Below are positions 37,101 through 47,513 of a DNA stretch of 64,000 nt, one piece after another (the stretch's first letter is position 1; each line of letters begins with the position of its first letter). A program made the position numbers and the translations under genes. The stretch is from positions 1 through 64,000 of the forward strand of contig JBEWZL010000047.1 of the NCBI GenBank assembly GCA_045837725.1, given 5' to 3'. This stretch comes from Vermamoeba vermiformis (lineage: Eukaryota > Tubulinea > Echinamoebida). The notes below the pieces were generated by a model. It was not told the DNA's origin. It ran no database searches and was given only the letters and a program-made list of their open reading frames with translations.

Positions 37101-38259
37101 TATAATCTAACGCTGTTTTCGCTACTTCAGCTAATCTTTGATCAATTTGGCTTTGTTCTTCGGGACTCGGAGTTTTAATGTCCAAGACTCCCATTTGACC
37201 GTTTGCCAGCCAACAGTAAATCCTATCACCAATCACCCTTGCACTCGTAATAATCGTATCTTTGTCACATGAGAGCTTGTGTGAGTGCCAGGTCATCTTT
37301 TCGAGATCCAAGATCCGAAGCTTATTTCTTTCGTTGGGGCTAATAGGCACGAATATCATTTGTGCACCTACTTTTCCAGCATAATTATATAAGTCTATAT
37401 TGATTCTATCTTCATTAGCCGATTCTTTTGCACGCGCCCATTTGTCCTCTTTCAAGTCATAGTACAACACTTCACCAAATTCGCTCGCAAGTTTTGTATC
37501 ATAGTATGGATAGGGGGCATAGAGTAGTATAATATTGTCGGATAGTGAGGCCAAAAAAGTCTTTGTACTGCGCTCTTGTGGGTGCTGACCAATCCCTTCT
37601 TCCGCGCTCGTTGAAATTTCATTCGTTGATGTGTTGAACCGATACACTTTCTTTTCGAGTGACGAACTAAAGTTATCATAGTAATATATTGTATCGCCAA
37701 CAATACCAAATGCATGAATATGGTACAGCTTGCTATGAGTTTTAACCTGGATTTGGCGCCATTGTTTTTGAACGGTGTCGAAACAAGACCATTTATCGTC
37801 TGATAGGACCCAAATATTAGTGCCTATCACTGCGCCTTGAATATACTCCGAGTTGTAAGCAAATGGTGGCGTCGTTTGAATGGAGGACCAAGTACTAGAT
37901 TTGGTATCAAAGACTGAAATTACGGCAGAAGCTGTTTCTTTGGTATTTTCTGATATTCCACCAAGGTAATATATATTTTCGCCGATGGTAACGGCAAGAC
38001 ACCTCTTTCGTGGCGATGGCGCAGATCCGTTGGTTTGGATCAGTCGTAAATTAAACTGTAAAATTTTTTAGATTAGTCTCCTAGGTATTTTATATCATTT
38101 GTAAGTACCAACGTAAATAATTAACATTTTTACAATTTTTCTGAGCGAAATTGAATTTAAAGACTAAATCCACGTGCGCGACTACGCGTGGCTTTTTAGT
38201 AATAAAGATATATTAATTGCTTACTAAATCGATTAACTTACTGAAGAAATATTTTCCAT
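34161..38259 (-). CDS. Kelch-DUF4419-LRR fusion protein, copy 2
   Basis: Four exons, complement(34161..36454, 36630..37047, 37096..38055, 38242..38259), give 1,229 aa. Domain order equals copy 1: kelch-like repeats (ENIYYLGGISE, GTNIWVLSDDKW), DUF4419 (YLMLAWSNHFSVVISPDMIF, CGIPRVKVLGTKQDW, GHTDVVEGWIVMFY), an EF-hand-like ETDGSGKMTPEQF, and C-terminal LRRs. The DUF4419 region is far better conserved between copies than the kelch or LRR parts, suggesting that it is the constrained functional core. The C-terminus has YFTSTDENKSPKNDEDYY. The inverted orientation and matching phases point to one segmental duplication. Divergent with the F-box/membrane gene, 144 bp between starts. Confidence 0.88.
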
Positions 38260-38403
38260 TTAATGCATGCAACGCTTGTACACAAATCAGAAAAAAATGA
38301 AAAAACGCTTTTGTGCTGTTGTTCAGGACTTTTTATTTTGCTGTTTATACGTAAAAGCAATAGTAACGCTAACTAGACGAATTGCCGTAAATGATTTAAC
38401 GCA

Positions 38404-40409
38404 ATGTTGTGGACGTTTGTCGGATTCAATTTGATCTTGGGAGCGTTACTCGTTCACTTTCTGAAAAAGGTGATCGATACGGTCACTAAAAATTATTATG
38501 TTTATCCTAGCGAAGCAGTGATTGACCAAACTCTCCCAGCAGTAAGTTTTCCGGGAATATTTGAATTAACTTTTATTTTTGCAATAAAATTAATCATTAA
38601 CGAATGATTACCGGTTTGTAACTAATATTGCTTGATTTAAATTCATTATTTTAGGAAATTATGGAGCACATGATGACTTTTTTGGATCCGGCTGCGTTAA
38701 TCAAATGTCGCTTGGTCAGCAAGTATTGGCGGCATCACGCGACTAAATCTCAAGTAGAAAATTCAATATTAGATGCATATGATCGACAGTGAGTATATTA
38801 TTTTTAGTATCATCGCTTGCTGAATTTTGGCGCAGAATGAAATTAACTAAACTGCCTTATGCTGGCACGAAAAATTTAAGTTACGAGCCCATATGGCTAG
38901 ACGAGGTAAGGTAATATTAATATTTACTATTATACTCCTCAAACTAACTTAATGTTTATAAAGCCAAACTATCCTCAGCGATTTTTGTTACGCGATCGGG
39001 CCTTAGCAACGAAGCACGGCAAACAATTACTGGAAATTTCTCCGAGTTGGTTAAATATTGTACTACAAGCTTTTAATACTGATAACTCTCTTGGCGACAA
39101 TAAGACCGTTGATATGGATAAGTAAGACTTATAATTTTTCTTAAAAAGGAAACTAAAGAATAATTTTCCTTATTTAGGTTCATTATTAAGACATTTGCCA
39201 GTAAAGGCAATCTTAATGAACCTCCCGATAGAATCAGCATTAATGTGGGGCAGAGGCAAGATATTCGATTTGCCGAACACACGGTGCCATATTTAGATTG
39301 GAAGTCGTTGGATTATTACGCCTATCTTGACTGCATGTTTGATTTGGCGGATTGTTTTGATCAAACCAAACGCGATTTGGTACGGCAGAGGGTGTACAGC
39401 GTGCGCGATGCCAATCCCAAAAAATATTTCTGTAAGTACTCGAGGTTTCGGCCATCAATTAGATCAAATGTCCTTTATAATTTAGCGGTAAATTTTGGGT
39501 CTAACGTCTTACGTGGTTAGCCGAAAAGCTTTAATTAGTAATTTAAAAGCGGATCCTCGATAGGCGAAAGTTTGTTCCTTAATTAGAATTTTGAAATATA
39601 ATGCCACGGCCGGACAATTCTATACTATTATATTAAGATCTATTCTTCATACTTGTTTGAAAGCCCTTAGCACAGTTTTAAATATTTTTCACGAGTCAGT
39701 GCGTACTAATGTGAACGATTTAGGGTTCGTGCCGCTCAACTCGGATATCTTAAAGGTGCTTGCATTCATTTTCGTGCCACTGATCGTGCATGATGTGTTA
39801 TATTCGGAGTTCTTAGCGACAGTCAAGATCTGGTTCGGACCAATAATGTTTCTCTTGAACTTAGTTGCGAATGTCATGATGGTCTTAGAGTTCACGGGAT
39901 GGCGAGCTATGGAGCCTATATACAAAAAAGCAGCGGCGATATTTTGGACTGGCTTTGTGGTCTTGTCGCTCTTGGCCTACCCCTACAGTTTGACGTACTA
40001 CGCAGTGGTTGGCATGGTAGCCCTCACAGTTATCTACACGGTGTTGATGTTCGAGTACACTTTCCATTGGAACGCGAAACTCACTTGGAGACGAGCGGCG
40101 CCAGCACTTATTGCCCTCGCGTTAGTGGTCACTTTGAACGATTGGAAGCTTACTGTGGACAGCATTAGAACTGGCGCTATTCTGTTCAGATGGTTCGACA
40201 ACTCGGTCTGCTATGCGTTGATGTGCATTAACATGATTGCGTTGAACTGTATCACGCACATCACCCCGTCAAAGGGATGGGAATGGAAGTACCTCATAGA
40301 GTGGAATCAACAAGTGGCGCATGATAATGAAGGCGTACTTTATTATCGTATTTTTAACATTGTATGCACCTACGTGGAAAGGAAATCACCTATAGCGAAT
40401 TGGTGGTAA
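38404..40409 (+). CDS. F-box protein with a multi-pass membrane C-terminus
   Basis: Six exons (38404..38541, 38655..38788, 38836..38905, 38964..39121, 39178..39431, 39571..40409) give 530 aa. It begins with a hydrophobic helix (MLWTFVGFNLILGALLVHFL), followed by an F-box (LPAEIMEHMMTFLDPAALIKCRLVSKYWR). The last 280 aa hold several hydrophobic segments, such as ILKVLAFIFVPLIVHDVL, MFLLNLVANVMMVL, AIFWTGFVVLSLLAY and VVGMVALTVIYTVL. So an F-box appears tied to a polytopic membrane domain, which is unusual. The exon 6 acceptor was chosen upstream (AAG at 39570) because the TAG nearer the frame would create a stop. The membrane family is not recognised. Membrane-localised ubiquitin ligase activity would be an inference. 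Confidence 0.75.
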
Positions 40410-41055
40410 ATAAATCTATCTGGCCACATATCTTCGATCTGTTTAGGTGCGTAATTGAATATCAGTTTTACCTCATTAATTACCAAATCGTAGGAGTAAT
40501 AATGGCTTGCTTGAAAAGATCCAGCCTCCTACTGAATTAGTAATGGCTCGCGGTCTCCACCAAAGTTCGAACTACTATTCGTTGTACTCTTCTCGGAGCG
40601 CGGTCTATCGCTAACCATTTACTTATTTGGGCCGATTTTATAACTAAAATAGAGAACTCGGAATAAATAATGTAAATGTCCGAGTGAATTTCCAAGGTCT
40701 GAATTTAACTCGAATGCTGGGCCAAAAGGGAAAGTAATTGCTAGCAATTGGAAAAAGGAACAACTGTCTGGCACCGGTTATTAGATCTGCAGTGATTTTC
40801 TTTACGCATTTTTCAAAATTTACCTAGATCCGAGCAAATTCATAACCAACTGATACCGAAAGTGTAACACCGTTTCATATCGAAGATCAGATTGATTCAC
40901 AAATTTGCGTAATAGGCGTAAGAAAGCGTAACTTCGCTCAGATAGGTACCTTGATGTCATGTGATCGTGCGCAGTTTTTCCAAATTTGGAAATCGAAAAA
41001 AACCTTAAATTGTCCGATCAACGCAACATCTTTCAGTTCACAAACAAACACTCCT
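40410..41055. other. Intergenic region, no gene seen
   Basis: These 646 bp lie between the F-box/membrane gene and the fasciclin gene. No open frame with splice support, RNA gene or repeat stands out. The fasciclin promoter must be here. Confidence 0.5.
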
Positions 41056-42118
41056 ATGAACACAATGCGTCTTCTAACTTCAATATTTTTATTGGCTGTA
41101 ATCTCAGTCAGCACCGCTCAGTTCACGACTCTGACCCAAGTGATCAAGTCCGATCCAAACTTTTCTACGCTTTATAGCCTGCTTCAAGCTACTGGTTTGG
41201 ACCAGACGTTGGATGGATCCGTTTTATTCACCGTCTTTGCTCCTAACAACAGTGCATTCGATGCTTTGCCTCCCGCCACTCTGAAATATTTGCTCGATCC
41301 CGCCAACGGAAATCTTCTTAGCAGCATTATTGAATACCACGTAAGCAATCTCATATTAAAATGCTCCGTAGTTTTAATTTCAACCTTAGGTCGTCCCTGG
41401 AGCTTTGCCGTCATCTACGCTTGCGAATTACAACGGCAACAGTCTGGTTACGGCTCAAGGCAGCTCTATCAACCTTGATGTAGGCAGTCCCTACAGTAAC
41501 TTCAATCCCTTCTCTATTTCCTTGAACAACGCACGTGTCATCAAGGCCAACGTTGAAGCATCGAACGGAATCTTGCATGCGATCGACAAAGTTTTGCTCA
41601 ACGACCTCAGATTCTTCCAAGCAGCTCCTAATAACCTCTACACCCTTGTCTCTCAGAACCCTAAACTCAAAACTCTGACGGTCTTGTTGGATATGACCGG
41701 TTTGGCTCAAGTGTTGCAGGCTCCTAACGGACAATACACCCTTTTTGCTCCGACCGACGATGCCTTTACTGACCCTGTTTTGACTTCTATCGGTAGCAGC
41801 CAGGCTGTTCTAAAGAGCATTGTTTTGTACCACGCGATCGCAGGGTGAGTACATCCAGAATTTCCGGAAATTCGATTCAGTTCTAACATGTTCATTAGTG
41901 AACCAGTGTACTCAACTAGCCTTTACGATGGATTGCAAGCTTCTTCTATTAACGCTAACAACAACAACAACATTCGTCCTTTAACTTTCAGACGTCTTTC
42001 GTTCCCCGGTGCTGCATCCGTCACTGTGAACGACGCCAACATTTTAACCGCTGATAACCTTGCATCCAACGGTGTCTTGCACATTATCGATCGCGTCCTC
42101 CTGCCCTACTCCACCTAG
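41056..42118 (+). CDS. Secreted protein with two fasciclin (FAS1) domains
   Basis: Three exons (41056..41340, 41390..41844, 41899..42118) give 319 aa. The N-terminus is a signal peptide (LLTSIFLLAVISVSTAQ). Two FAS1 repeats follow. The first has LYSLLQATGLDQTL, LFTVFAPNNSAFDALP and EASNGILHAIDKVLL; the second has LTVLLDMTGLAQVL, YTLFAPTDDAFTD and NGVLHIIDRVLLP. FAS1 domains mediate cell adhesion or matrix binding. The protein ends soon after the second repeat, without an obvious membrane or GPI tail, so it is probably secreted. A second in-frame ATG three codons in could also start it. Confidence 0.92.
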
Positions 42119-42738
42119 AACATTGGATAGAATATCTTAATATTATTAAAAATTATACATTGGGTAGAATATTCGATTAAAAGATAGATCATAAAAAGAT
42201 AATAATAAATGTATGTACATTCAGTACTTCAAGATTTCCATTGAGCGTTTAATGCCATACCTGTTTTGTCCACTAGCTAGTTCGAGTTTTAGTATTTTAA
42301 AAAATTGTATTCAGCGCAGCACAAGCAATCACATGGTAACGTTCACAAGCGAGTATCCGCAAGAGCTCGCAAAAGTAAGGATATAAATCGGAGGAAGCGA
42401 GATTCTGTTTATGAATTTAAAATTGAATACAATTAGTGTAATTGAATTCGTCCAAACAATGGATAATTTTTCGTATAATTATTGAATTTTTACGTAATTA
42501 TTTTGAATTATTTCGAAAGAGTTAAACCAAAAAGTTAACTTACCGCTCGATCTGGAGTTTTTACGATATCTACTTTTGTTTAGACATATGATCGTTAAAA
42601 ATTATTTTAGAATATTAAGCGCAAAACGATCGAAGATATTTTTGTTGGCGGGCTCGAGATCCACACAGCGAACTGACACTTTTCACGCGAAACAAATCAC
42701 GTAATCTTACATTTTTGGGCTTCCTTTAGCAAAAAGCA
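42119..42738. other. Intergenic region, no gene seen
   Basis: A gap of 620 bp of AT-rich sequence between the fasciclin gene and the GH5 gene. I see no exon or structured RNA. The promoter of the glucanase is expected here. Confidence 0.45.
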
Positions 42739-45534
42739 ATGAAACGCATCAACGTCGCTCGTTTCACGGTGCTTTTAGTACTTGTTCAAGTGTTACAGAT
42801 CCAGGCTGGTGTTCAATGGACTGGCGTGAACTTGGCTGGCGCTGAATTCGGTAATTTAACGTCAAAAATTCGTTAATATCATAAATAACAAGTATATATT
42901 TATTTAGACGGTAATACGCCGTTTTGGCCCACGACGGCTGACATGGACTATTACATCTCAAAAAATATGAACGTCTTTCGAATCCCTTTCTTATGGGAGC
43001 GATTGCAACCGACTCTTCAACAAGATTTTGATGCTACTTATGTGGCTTCATTAGATGCCGTCGTATCTTACGCAACCGGCAAGGGAATCTGGGTGCTACT
43101 GGACGTTCACAAGTACGTAATGGTGAACAACATATTCTTAACAATAATATTGTTCATATACTTATGATTATCGAGCTAGTTATGCTCGTTATAATGGCGT
43201 AGCTATCGGAGCAGGCATAACTAACGAACAGTTTGCCGATCTATGGACTGGATTGGCCAATCGATACAAATCCTACGACAAAGTGGTACGTAATACTTAT
43301 ATTACTTACCATTTTAAATATAAATTTAATCCTAGATACGTTGATTCAATTTCAAAATTTATTAACATTTCCAATAGTTGTTTGGATTGATGAACGAGCC
43401 CAAAAGTATGCCTAGCCTGTAAGTACATGATACAGCAGTAAATCAGGTGATAGAATTAAATGAATAATTCTTCATAGTGATTGGCGTAACGGAGCTCAAG
43501 CAGCGGTCAATGCGATCCGTTTAGCTGGCGCTACTAATTACATCATGTTGCCTGGTGAGTTATTAGTATTAAATAAGTACTATTTGCAACGTTAATAATG
43601 CTTCTGTTCGATAATCAATTCGCAGCAATTTTATTCATGAATTACCTTTTTAGGCAATGGCTATACTGGGGCATGGGGCTGGTTCCTCGGTGCATGGGAC
43701 AGTGCAGCAACAAATCCTCAAGCGAACTCGCAAATAATGCCGACAGTTTGGGATCCGATCAACAAGATGATCTACGAAGTGCATCAATATTTCGGTAATT
43801 ATAAGAGAAAAATAATATTGAAATATACATAAGCACTAATATTATTGTTAAGACGATGGAAGCAGCGGTACCAGCGCTACATGTTTGAGTCCACCAATCG
43901 GAAATTCGACTTTAGAAGCATTCACTTTTTGGCTCAGAGAAAACAATGCACGTGCTTTCTTGGGCGAGTTTGGTGTGGCTAATAATAGTAACTGCCTTCA
44001 AGCACTTAGAGACGCAGTACAATATATGCACGATAACTCTGATGTCTGGTACGGGACTCGCAACCTACACGTCAACGCGGATCTGACATAGCTATTTTTT
44101 TCTTAGGCTTGGCTGGACTTACTGGGCAGGAGGTTTGTATTAATATTTGTTACTAATAGTCTATATAAATACTAACAGATATCTATTATACATTAGGCAA
44201 CCGTTGGGGCGAATACATTTACACGATCCAACCCACCAACAACTTCACCACTGACCGCGCTCAAATGGCCGTACTTCAGCCCTACTTACACGGTCTAGGC
44301 GCTGTGTCCATTGACATTCCTACACGAAGCACATCATGTGTGAATCAAACGATCTACGATGATAAGTTGCGCAATGGCTGGCAGAACTGGTACGTTGCTT
44401 CTCAAAGGCCGAACTTGTTTCCAGAATGCTAGGGAACTTTTATTCATTTAAAGAGCAGCGGTTAAATGCTGATGCTCAAAAATTGTTGTTGGGCATGGGT
44501 AGCTAAAAGCGACTGTTTTGACATTTTGACACTTTGACACGTTGTCACTCTGAAATTATTTAGCCTTTTGAAGGTTAAAGACACCAAGTAGTATTCAAAA
44601 TGACATTTTGACACGTTGACTTTTTTGACACTTTTTGACACTTTTCTGTCGATAGGAGCTGGGCACCGAGCAATTTGACGAACACAGCACAACACTTCAG
44701 CGGCACTCAATCGATCAGTTTTGATTTCGTCGCGAATGCATACTCAGCCTTGTCTTTGTCGTTGGATCAAGCCACTCTTCTTCCCAACTTGTACTCAGGA
44801 ATTGAGTTCTACATCAACGGTGCTCCTGGTACGTGAAAAATGAAATTTCATCCAAAAATAGATAGTTTGACTAACAGATATGTTTTAGGTGGTCAGAAAC
44901 TTCGGTACGGATACCGCAGAAACAAAGCAGATATTGGCAGCATGGTCAATGTCGCGGACTATTTGGCCAGTGGTACTTCAATCCCGACCACTTGGACTCG
45001 CGTTAGCATCCCTTTAACTTCGAATGGCATTCAAGATGCTTATTCACAGTTGGTCCTTGGAGCTGTAAGAAAAAACTTGTAACTTCTAAAGCAATTTTAA
45101 CGTTATTTTGTGCATTACAGAGCACTGCGTCTGCTCAACCAACAGTCTACGTGGACTCAATCAAGTTAGTTTGTGTTGGTACGTTAATACTAACCAAATT
45201 ATTACTGTACGTGAGTCTCTAATAACACTGGTTATATTGTTGCAGATCAGCCTATGCCTTCAGACGTCGCTTCTTTGCCGCCTTCAATCAGCCCGCAGAG
45301 TCTTTCAAATGGTATTAATCATTCGCTATCAGAATTGGACTAGTACTAACGAGCCTTATAGGACCCTCAAGTGGTCAATCGCCTAATACTCCCAGTTCGA
45401 CAGGTATGTTTTTCTGAATAATATCTAGCAAGATCGAATGCGAGCTAACGATCAAATCCTCAGTGCATTCTTCCGCTAGTCATTTGTGCGCTTTGGCTGC
45501 ATTCGTTTTCAGTGTCATCTTGGCCGCACTCTAA
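42739..45534 (+). CDS. GPI-anchored GH5 glycoside hydrolase (beta-1,4-endoglucanase-like)
   Basis: Fifteen exons (42739..42850, 42908..43112, 43180..43285, 43378..43418, 43478..43554, 43654..43794, 43853..44048, 44107..44132, 44197..44389, 44656..44828, 44889..45064, 45121..45178, 45246..45311, 45362..45403, 45464..45534) give 560 aa. The parts are a signal peptide; a GH5 barrel with NVFRIPFLWERL, LDVHKYARYNG, GLMNEP (acid/base Glu), MIYEVHQYFDD and FLGEFG (nucleophile Glu); then a second module (about 360-500) that looks like a carbohydrate-binding beta sandwich. A Ser/Pro linker and a hydrophobic C-terminus (ALAAFVFSVILAAL) indicate GPI anchoring. It should cleave beta-glucan or cellulose outside the cell. 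Intron 9 (266 nt) carries a degenerate repeat. Confidence 0.9.
44516..44648. repeat. Degenerate TTTTGACAC-type repeat inside a GH5 intron
   Basis: Within the longest intron of the glucanase gene, the unit TTTTGACA or TTGACACG recurs roughly eight times in about 130 bp with irregular spacing. It is AT-rich, has no coding potential of its own and inflates this intron to 266 nt. Confidence 0.7.
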
Positions 45535-45723
45535 ATTTGAGTTTGCTTTCACTGTCATGTTCATCAATATGTGCTTAATTAGCATAAAAACTGTTTCGCA
45601 AACTAAAAGTGTGCGATCGTCAAAGCCAAATAACTGGCTTAGATGCAGGTAAAACCACTAAACAAATCGCTTTGACTGGTAACGACAATTTACTATGTAC
45701 AATATGATTTACAACTGACTTGC

Positions 45724-46968
45724 TTAATTGTACATGAGCGAGGCGAGATCCGGCTTGATGTACGGCAGAGGCATTCCACCTTCAACGGCAGCAACAGCTT
45801 CTTGAGCATCAGAAGTGCGATGAGCAATGAAGTATTGTTGCAGAGTAGCGGTGCTGACGTTGCGATTAGCAGCTCTGAATTTTCCAACTTTTTCGACGAA
45901 ATCAGCGGTCAGATCTGCACCAGCTTCAGGATAGAATTGCTTGAACATCAATTCGATTTGTTCGTCGGTAATAACTGAAGGGTATTGCAAGTGCATGTCG
46001 ACTCGGCCAGGACGGATCAAGGCAGGATCCAAACGATCAATGTGGTTTGTAGTCAATACGAAGATAGAAGCGTCTTTGCCACCAATGCCGTCCAAAGCAT
46101 TAAGCAAGCCGCTGAAGGACAAAGGAATATTCTCGAGCTTGCTTCGATCGGCGGTAAAAAGCGCATCCACGTCTTCCAAAACAACCACGCAGTTCTTCGG
46201 TACGCGTTGCAAGGCCTTCTTGAGCGCAGAATCGGTCATATGAGGGTCTGAAATATGCAAATAGGCAACGTGGCGGTCAATGTGAGAAGCCAAAGCCGAG
46301 ATCGTGGAAGTCTTGCCGGTACCAGGCGGGCCGTAGAGCAAATAAGATCTCTTGTAGGGAATGCCATGCTTAGCGTACCATCGAGCAGTATCTTTTTCGA
46401 GGAAATTGTTGACGTCGTCGAGAAGCTTTTGTTTGAGAGCGGCAGGCAAAATGACAGTTTCCATATCTCGTTTGCGCTTGACGATAGACTTGGGCCAATA
46501 TTGATTATCAATGTCGTAAGAGTAGATGTTGATGAGGGCCTTATTGACTTTAGTATCCCATTCGCTGACTTTATCGACGAATTTCTTCAGCAGATCTTTC
46601 TTGCGAGTTCCTTCGACGACCAGGACCAAGGTTTGTAGGTAAACTGCGGCACTAAAAGTACCAACGGGCTTGCCGTGCACGGTATGAATCACATGAATAG
46701 TCTCAGATTCATATTCAATTTTGAAAGATCCGAGGCCCAAAACTAATCTGCATCCGTCTTGTTTAGTGTCTTCAACTTCGTCATCGTCGTTGCTTTCTTG
46801 AGCACCCATGCGAAGACTATTATCACAATTGCATACGTCAGTCAAATACTTGCAAACAGCAGCGTAGATCTGCTCGTTAGATTGAATCTCCAACGAAGTG
46901 CAACTGTTGGGATCCAGCTGAAGAGCCTTGACCTCTTCCAAATTGAAAGGATATCTTGTGGTGTTCAT
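45724..46968 (-). CDS. BCS1-like AAA ATPase, intronless
   Basis: A single exon encodes 414 aa starting at ATG 46968, the only ATG at the head of the frame; the open frame upstream lacks any start codon. The AAA domain has SYLLYGPPGTGKTS (Walker A, about 213-220), VVVLEDVDALF (Walker B), VLTTNHIDRLDPALIRPGRVD (sensor 1 and arginine finger region), and an N-terminal BCS1-type segment (WPKSIVKRKRDMETVILP). BCS1 translocates the Rieske protein in mitochondria and normally has an N-terminal membrane helix. None is seen here, and residues 1-150 are soluble in character. So it is a BCS1-family paralogue, perhaps not mitochondrial. It lacks introns, unlike its neighbours. Confidence 0.88.
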   Translation of the reverse strand: MNTTRYPFNLEEVKALQLDPNSCTSLEIQSNEQIYAAVCKYLTDVCNCDNSLRMGAQESNDDDEVEDTKQDGCRLVLGLGSFKIEYESETIHVIHTVHGKPVGTFSAAVYLQTLVLVVEGTRKKDLLKKFVDKVSEWDTKVNKALINIYSYDIDNQYWPKSIVKRKRDMETVILPAALKQKLLDDVNNFLEKDTARWYAKHGIPYKRSYLLYGPPGTGKTSTISALASHIDRHVAYLHISDPHMTDSALKKALQRVPKNCVVVLEDVDALFTADRSKLENIPLSFSGLLNALDGIGGKDASIFVLTTNHIDRLDPALIRPGRVDMHLQYPSVITDEQIELMFKQFYPEAGADLTADFVEKVGKFRAANRNVSTATLQQYFIAHRTSDAQEAVAAVEGGMPLPYIKPDLASLMYN

Positions 46969-47513
46969 TGTTGATATCTTGATTTGAATAAACTGTTCTT
47001 TTTCACAGCATTTTATTCCTTTGGCCACAAAATCTATCGCATTTTTTTCTGGCCGGCAGTTAGTGTCTTTACACGAAGAAAATTCGTGCCCACACCGCAA
47101 TGTGTACTGATTCCTATCCTTACAGTATACCGCGTTAGCACGTTCTAACACTTTTCTCTTAATATTAAGCAAATCGAAAGATTTTTCCGTGCTCAGAAAA
47201 TGGATGTAGGATCAGCCAAGCCAAGTTGATTCAATAATTACATGATTAATTTAATTAATATATTTTAGACTATATTACGCTGTTTGACGGAAATTAAATG
47301 TAAGTAAAATTTACATTATATTAAATCCGTTGTAAGGAATGCAAATCAACGCCCTCCCTAAAAAACTCATCGTTATTGTTGACCCGATTCAAGTCATTAA
47401 ATTACTTTAAAATCCAAAATAATTGCTCGATCGAGCGACCGGTTGTCAACAAAAAACACTTGGAATCATGATAAATGTTGTATTATTATAATTATTATTT
47501 TACAATTGAGTAT
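46969..47513. other. Intergenic region, no gene seen
   Basis: The 545 bp between the BCS1-like gene and the alpha-mannosidase 3' end. An open frame continues from the BCS1 start to 47172 but has no ATG, so it is not counted. Nothing else is supported. Confidence 0.45.

Noticed and set aside
46969-47172. N-terminal extension of the BCS1-like frame with a Cys-rich segment
   Set aside because: It has no ATG and no supported splice acceptor at its head; the first ATG at 46968 is taken.
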